Shown here in pieces: positions 32,286 to 35,218 of a stretch of DNA of 35,218 nt. A program made the position numbers and the translations under genes. Every line of letters starts with the position of its first letter. The stretch's first letter is position 1. Source of the DNA: CAZNXE01 sp964576465 (GTDB lineage Bacteria; Planctomycetota; Planctomycetia; Pirellulales; JAEUIK01); contig CAZNXE010000025.1 of NCBI GenBank assembly GCA_964576465.1, positions 1 to 35,218 of the forward strand. The letters run 5' to 3'. A model generated the notes under the pieces. The model saw only the letters and a list, made by a program, of their open reading frames with translations. It did no database searches and had not been told where the DNA came from.

Positions 32286-33891
32286 CTTCGATGGTTCGGC
32301 TGTCCTCGTCATCGTCACCAATATTGGTCACCAAAGCCTCGGTGGTCAGCATCAGCCCGGCGATGCTCGCGGCATTGCTCAGCGAAGTGCGAACCACTTT
32401 CAGTGGGTCGATGATTCCGGCCTTGACCATGTCGACATACTCGCCAGCGTTGGCATCGTAGCCTTGGTTATTCTTCTTCTGACGCACTTCGTCGGCCACG
32501 ACCGAACCGTCAAGGCCGCAGTTGTCGGCGATCTGCTTGAGGGGAGCCTGCAAGACCTGCTTGATGATGTCGACGCCGATCTTCTCGTCGCCACGCGCCT
32601 TGCCTCGAATGGCCTCAACGGCTTCTTCGCATCGCAAGAGCGCCACGCCGCCGCCGGGAAGAATGCCCTCTTCAACGGCCGCACGCGTTGCGTGCAAGGC
32701 GTCTTCAACGCGGGCTTTCTTCTGCTTCATATCGGCTTCGGTGTCAGCCCCCACCGAAATGATGGCCACGCCGCCGGTCAGTTTGGCGAGCCGTTCTTGG
32801 AATTTTTCGCGATCGTACTCGCTGTCGGTTTGCTCGATCTGATTGCGAATCTGTGCGATGCGCTTCTGAACGTCAGCGGTCTTGCCGGCACCTTGAACGA
32901 TCGTTGTGTCGCTCTTGTCGACCACGACGCGCTTCGCCCGACCAAGATGCTCGAGGCCGACTTTCTCCAGTTGCAAGCCAAGGTCTTCGCTGATGAGGGT
33001 ACCGCCGGTGAGGACAGCGAGATCGCCGAGCATCGCCTTGCGACGATCGCCAAAGCCGGGGGCCTTCACCGCACAGATGTTCAACACACCGCGGAGACGG
33101 TTGACGACCAGGGCCGTGAGCGCCTCGCCTTCGATGTCTTCGGCGATAATCAACATCGGCTTGCCCTTCTGGCTCACCGCTTCAAGCAACGGAATCAGAT
33201 CGCGGAGATTGCTGATTTTCTTTTCATGAAGAAGCAGGTAGACATCTTCGAGCAGACACTCCATGCTCGCCGGCTCGTTGATGAAGTACGGCGAGATGAA
33301 GCCCTTGTCGAACTGCATTCCTTCGACCAATTCGAGTGTTGTCTCCGCCGTCTTGCCTTCTTCGACGGTGATAACACCGTCTTTGCCAACCTTTTCCATG
33401 GCATCGGCCAGCAAGTCACCGATCTCATTGTCGTTGTTCGCGCTGATCGCGCCGATCTGGGCGACTTCTTCCTTGCTCGATACCGGCTTGGTCATGCCTT
33501 GCAGATGATCGATCACAGCCTCGACGGCTCGCTCGATTCCACGACGGACGGCAGACGGATTGCTGCCGGCGGCTACTTGACGCGTGCCTTCGGTTAAGAT
33601 GGCTCGTGCAAGCACGGTTGCCGACGTCGTCCCATCGCCGGCCACATCGGAGGTCTTTGAGGCCACCTCATTGACCAGCTTGGCACCCATATTCTCGAAC
33701 GGGTCTTCCAGCTCGACCTCTTTGCTGACCGTCACCCCGTCCTTGGTGACGGTGGGTCCACCGAACGACTTGTCGATGATGACGTTGCGACCGGTCGGTC
33801 CCATCGTTACCGCGACAGCATCGGCTAATTTCGCGACGCCACGTAGCATCTTCGCTCGGGCTCGATCCTCGAAAAGCAATTGCTTGGCCAC
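32272..33891 (-). CDS. groEL: GroEL-type chaperonin with acidic, non-GGM C-terminus
   Basis: A 539-residue Hsp60 subunit for ATP-driven folding with GroES. The start is GTG 33891 (MAKQLLFEDRARAKMLRGV), because AAGGAG lies 9 nt upstream; a TTG at 33909 would place that site inside the gene. Typical motifs are MGPTGRNVIIDKSFGGPTVT, VAGDGTTSATVLARAI, KAPGFGDRRKAMLGDLAVLT and GVALLRCEEAVEAI. The ATPase Asp equivalents in GDGTTS and DANAGEY are present. The C-terminus is TNIGDDDEDSRTIEGSVR: acidic and basic, without the GGM repeats of normal GroEL. That tail lines the folding cavity, so clients may differ. It follows groES after 124 nt with hairpins between. No CIRCE element was found. Confidence 0.96.
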   Translation of the reverse strand: MAKQLLFEDRARAKMLRGVAKLADAVAVTMGPTGRNVIIDKSFGGPTVTKDGVTVSKEVELEDPFENMGAKLVNEVASKTSDVAGDGTTSATVLARAILTEGTRQVAAGSNPSAVRRGIERAVEAVIDHLQGMTKPVSSKEEVAQIGAISANNDNEIGDLLADAMEKVGKDGVITVEEGKTAETTLELVEGMQFDKGFISPYFINEPASMECLLEDVYLLLHEKKISNLRDLIPLLEAVSQKGKPMLIIAEDIEGEALTALVVNRLRGVLNICAVKAPGFGDRRKAMLGDLAVLTGGTLISEDLGLQLEKVGLEHLGRAKRVVVDKSDTTIVQGAGKTADVQKRIAQIRNQIEQTDSEYDREKFQERLAKLTGGVAIISVGADTEADMKQKKARVEDALHATRAAVEEGILPGGGVALLRCEEAVEAIRGKARGDEKIGVDIIKQVLQAPLKQIADNCGLDGSVVADEVRQKKNNQGYDANAGEYVDMVKAGIIDPLKVVRTSLSNAASIAGLMLTTEALVTNIGDDDEDSRTIEGSVR

Positions 33892-33963
33892 GACGAATGG
33901 CTCCTTCAACAGTGTTAGTTGATTGGGTCGATACCTCGAAATGCTTCAAGGCATACGCCGATT

Positions 33964-34009
33964 GGGGCCCGGGGCCCCGGTTTCTATACACGAATCGCAA
34001 GAGCGATTC
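33964..34009 (-). promoter_or_regulatory. Two palindromes between groES and groEL
   Basis: On the minus strand, just after the groES stop, GAATCGC/GCGATTC forms a perfect 7-bp stem with a 4-nt loop (33992-34009). A GC-only palindrome follows (GGGGCCCGGGGCCCC, 33964-33978). Neither is followed by a T-run. They may stabilise the groES 3' end or reduce read-through into groEL, letting the two genes be made in different amounts. This is inference. Confidence 0.45.
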
Positions 34010-34015
34010 TGGCAA

Positions 34016-34315
34016 CTAGCTGAGTACCTTTGCCAGAATGTCACCCTCACGCATGATCTTCACATCCGTACCGTTCACTTCGATGTCGTTGCCCGTGTAC
34101 TTGCCGTAGATCACTTCGTCGCCGATGGCCACCGACAGATCGCCGCGTTGGCCGCTTTCGAGCAACTTGCCCGGTCCGACGGAAACAATCGTGCCACGTT
34201 GTGGCTTCTCTTGTGCGGCATCGGGAAGCACGATGCCTCCGGCAGTCACCTCTTCAGCCTCCATCGGCTCAATCACAACACGGTCGTCCAACGGACGAAG
34301 GTTGATGTCCTTCAT
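34016..34315 (-). CDS. groES: GroES co-chaperonin
   Basis: A 99-residue Hsp10 lid of the GroEL chamber. The family beginning NLRPLDDRVVIEPMEAEEVT, the mobile loop TAGGIVLPDAAQEKPQRGTI, and KYTGNDIEVNGTDVKIMREG are all present, and length is normal. GAGGA lies 9 nt before ATG 34315. It sits between two groEL genes on the same strand: 101 nt after the GGM-tailed copy and 124 nt before the acidic-tailed copy. It could serve both rings. Confidence 0.97.
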   Translation of the reverse strand: MKDINLRPLDDRVVIEPMEAEEVTAGGIVLPDAAQEKPQRGTIVSVGPGKLLESGQRGDLSVAIGDEVIYGKYTGNDIEVNGTDVKIMREGDILAKVLS

Positions 34316-34416
34316 ATCACTTGTTCCTCACACCACAGGGTTGCTGTTCGTTATCGAAATGTACTGACTCTATTTGTCTTCAATCGCCTGGCAGGAAACT
34401 GGCGAGTCGAACAGGC

Positions 34417-35218
34417 TTACATCATGCCACCCATTCCGCCCATGCCACCCATTCCTCCCATGTCCATTCCTCCCATGCCGCCTCCCATTCCTCCCATGCC
34501 GCCTCCCATTCCACCCATGCCGTGGTCGTCATGGTGGTGGTCACCGGCACCGTCGTCTTCGACGGGGATTTCGGTCACAAGCAGCTCGGTTGTGAGCAGT
34601 AAGGCGGCGACACTCGCGGCGTTTTGAAGTGCGGCACGAACGACCTTTGCAGGATCAATGATGCCGGCCTTCACCAAATCGCAGTAAGCGTCTTTGTCCG
34701 CATCGTAACCTTCGTTCTTACCCTTAAGTTGCCGCACGCGGTTGACGACTACCGCACCGTCGTGCCCGGCGTTTTGGGCGATCCAACGCAACGGTTGATC
34801 GAGCACATTGCGGACAATCTTTGCGCCCAGCGCTTCGTCGCCTTTTACGTCGAGCTTATCCAACGCCTTCTCGCTACGAATCAACGCGATCCCGCCACCG
34901 GGGACAATGCCCTCTTCCAAAGCGGCCTGCGTTGCGGCTCGGGCATCTTCGATGAGCGCCTTGCGCTCTTTCATTTCGGTCTCGGTCACGGCGCCGCAGT
35001 TGATCTGTGCAACGCCGCCTGCGATTTTCGCCAATCGCTCTTGAAGCTTTTCGCGATCGTATTCGCTATCGGTGACCTCGATCTCGCGACGAATCTGGTC
35101 GATGCGGCCTTTGATGTCGGCCTTCTTGCCGGCACCTTCGATGATGGTGGTGTTGTCTTTGTCGATGATCACCTTCTTGGCACGGCCCAGCTCAGCGAGG
35201 CCAACTGCATCGCGCTTG
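34417..35218 (-). CDS. groEL: GroEL chaperonin with GGM tail (partial, 5' end outside window)
   Basis: The C-terminal half of a second GroEL (about 266 residues visible); the frame is open to the window edge, so the start lies beyond 35218. It begins in the apical/intermediate region (KRDAVGLAELGRAKKVIIDK) and continues through GVAQINCGAVTETEMKERKA, EEGIVPGGGIALIRSEKALD and VVRAALQNAASVAALLLTTE. The end is a long Gly/Met-rich repeat (GGMGGGMGGMGGGMGGMDMG and on to GGMM), the normal GroEL tail, here rather long. An Asp-rich and His-rich segment (VEDDGAGDHHHDDHGMGG) precedes it. Together with groES and the second groEL it forms a three-gene leftward cluster. Confidence 0.96.
   Translation of the reverse strand, partial: KRDAVGLAELGRAKKVIIDKDNTTIIEGAGKKADIKGRIDQIRREIEVTDSEYDREKLQERLAKIAGGVAQINCGAVTETEMKERKALIEDARAATQAALEEGIVPGGGIALIRSEKALDKLDVKGDEALGAKIVRNVLDQPLRWIAQNAGHDGAVVVNRVRQLKGKNEGYDADKDAYCDLVKAGIIDPAKVVRAALQNAASVAALLLTTELLVTEIPVEDDGAGDHHHDDHGMGGMGGGMGGMGGGMGGMDMGGMGGMGGMGGMM

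Noticed and set aside
32155..33597. A 480-codon open frame on the plus strand
   Set aside because: It is antisense to groEL and has no recognisable motif; groEL on the other strand is certain.
33892..34416. CIRCE (HrcA) operator near groES/groEL
   Set aside because: No TTAGCACTC-N9-GAGTGCTAA-like sequence is present in either intergenic gap; control may lie upstream of the partial groEL, outside the window.
34321..34602. Plus-strand frame encoding repeated His/Ser/Ala
   Set aside because: It is the reverse reading of the GGM repeat of the partial groEL, not a His-rich protein gene.
1..35218. tRNA, rRNA, CRISPR arrays, integrases or phage genes
   Set aside because: I looked for T-arm-like sequence, spaced direct repeats and recombinase motifs and found none. 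A covariance-model scan would be decisive for small RNAs.

Overview
The window looks like chromosomal DNA of a planctomycete, most likely of the Pirellulales. The main evidence is a giant surface protein with an N-terminal LEPR-XLL-type motif (LEPLENRCLLT), a groEL-groES-groEL cluster in which one GroEL lacks the GGM tail, a planctomycete-style porin, a long two-alpha-domain DsbD-like protein, and many single genes or very short operons. No ribosomal RNA, tRNA, CRISPR array, integrase, transposase or phage gene was found. Most genes are core metabolism, translation, redox or proteostasis genes.

Layout: 28-4110 (-) encodes a modular surface protein (LEPR-XLL motif, PPC domain, about four Ig-like repeats, start of a VWA domain). 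An amber codon breaks the VWA domain at 28-30, while the same frame stays open to the window edge. A gene-free stretch with several hairpins (4111-5002) leads to an outer-membrane barrel protein with a cysteine-rich linker (5003-6226, +), followed by a strong terminator. Next is a FixL/FixJ-like kinase and regulator pair (6543-9063, +), whose end overlaps convergently with serS (9053-10369, -). A 23-bp palindrome lies between serS and an M20 dipeptidase (10457-11821, -), which is divergent from clpS (12000-12383, +). Then come mtaB (12528-13814, +), a 176-bp MITE-like element with 24-bp terminal inverted repeats, a secreted SPOR-like protein (14301-15461, +) and rdgB (15558-16190, +).

The middle holds glgX (16302-18383, -) with a cytochrome c'-like gene just upstream (18434-19189, -), purM (19412-20482, +), a DsbD-like reductase (20503-23121, -), an APH-fold kinase-like protein (23427-24440, -), and a secreted zinc metalloprotease (24725-27436, +). 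A PII protein and a degenerate receiver domain follow as a pair (27596-28335, +), then a polytopic membrane protein (28342-29580, -).

The right end is a leftward chaperone and small-zinc-protein region: groEL (partial, GGM tail) - groES - groEL (acidic tail), a terminator, then dnaJ-grpE-fmdB-yacG with translational coupling of dnaJ and grpE. These genes together cover folding (GroEL/ES, DnaJ/GrpE), adaptor-mediated proteolysis (ClpS), periplasmic thiol chemistry (DsbD-like) and small zinc-binding proteins (YacG, FmdB). I see no clearly new multi-gene system. The best leads are the interrupted VWA gene, the asymmetric groE locus, the PII/pseudo-receiver pair, the ClpS with an altered N-degron pocket, the duplicated DsbD alpha domain, and the two palindromic elements.
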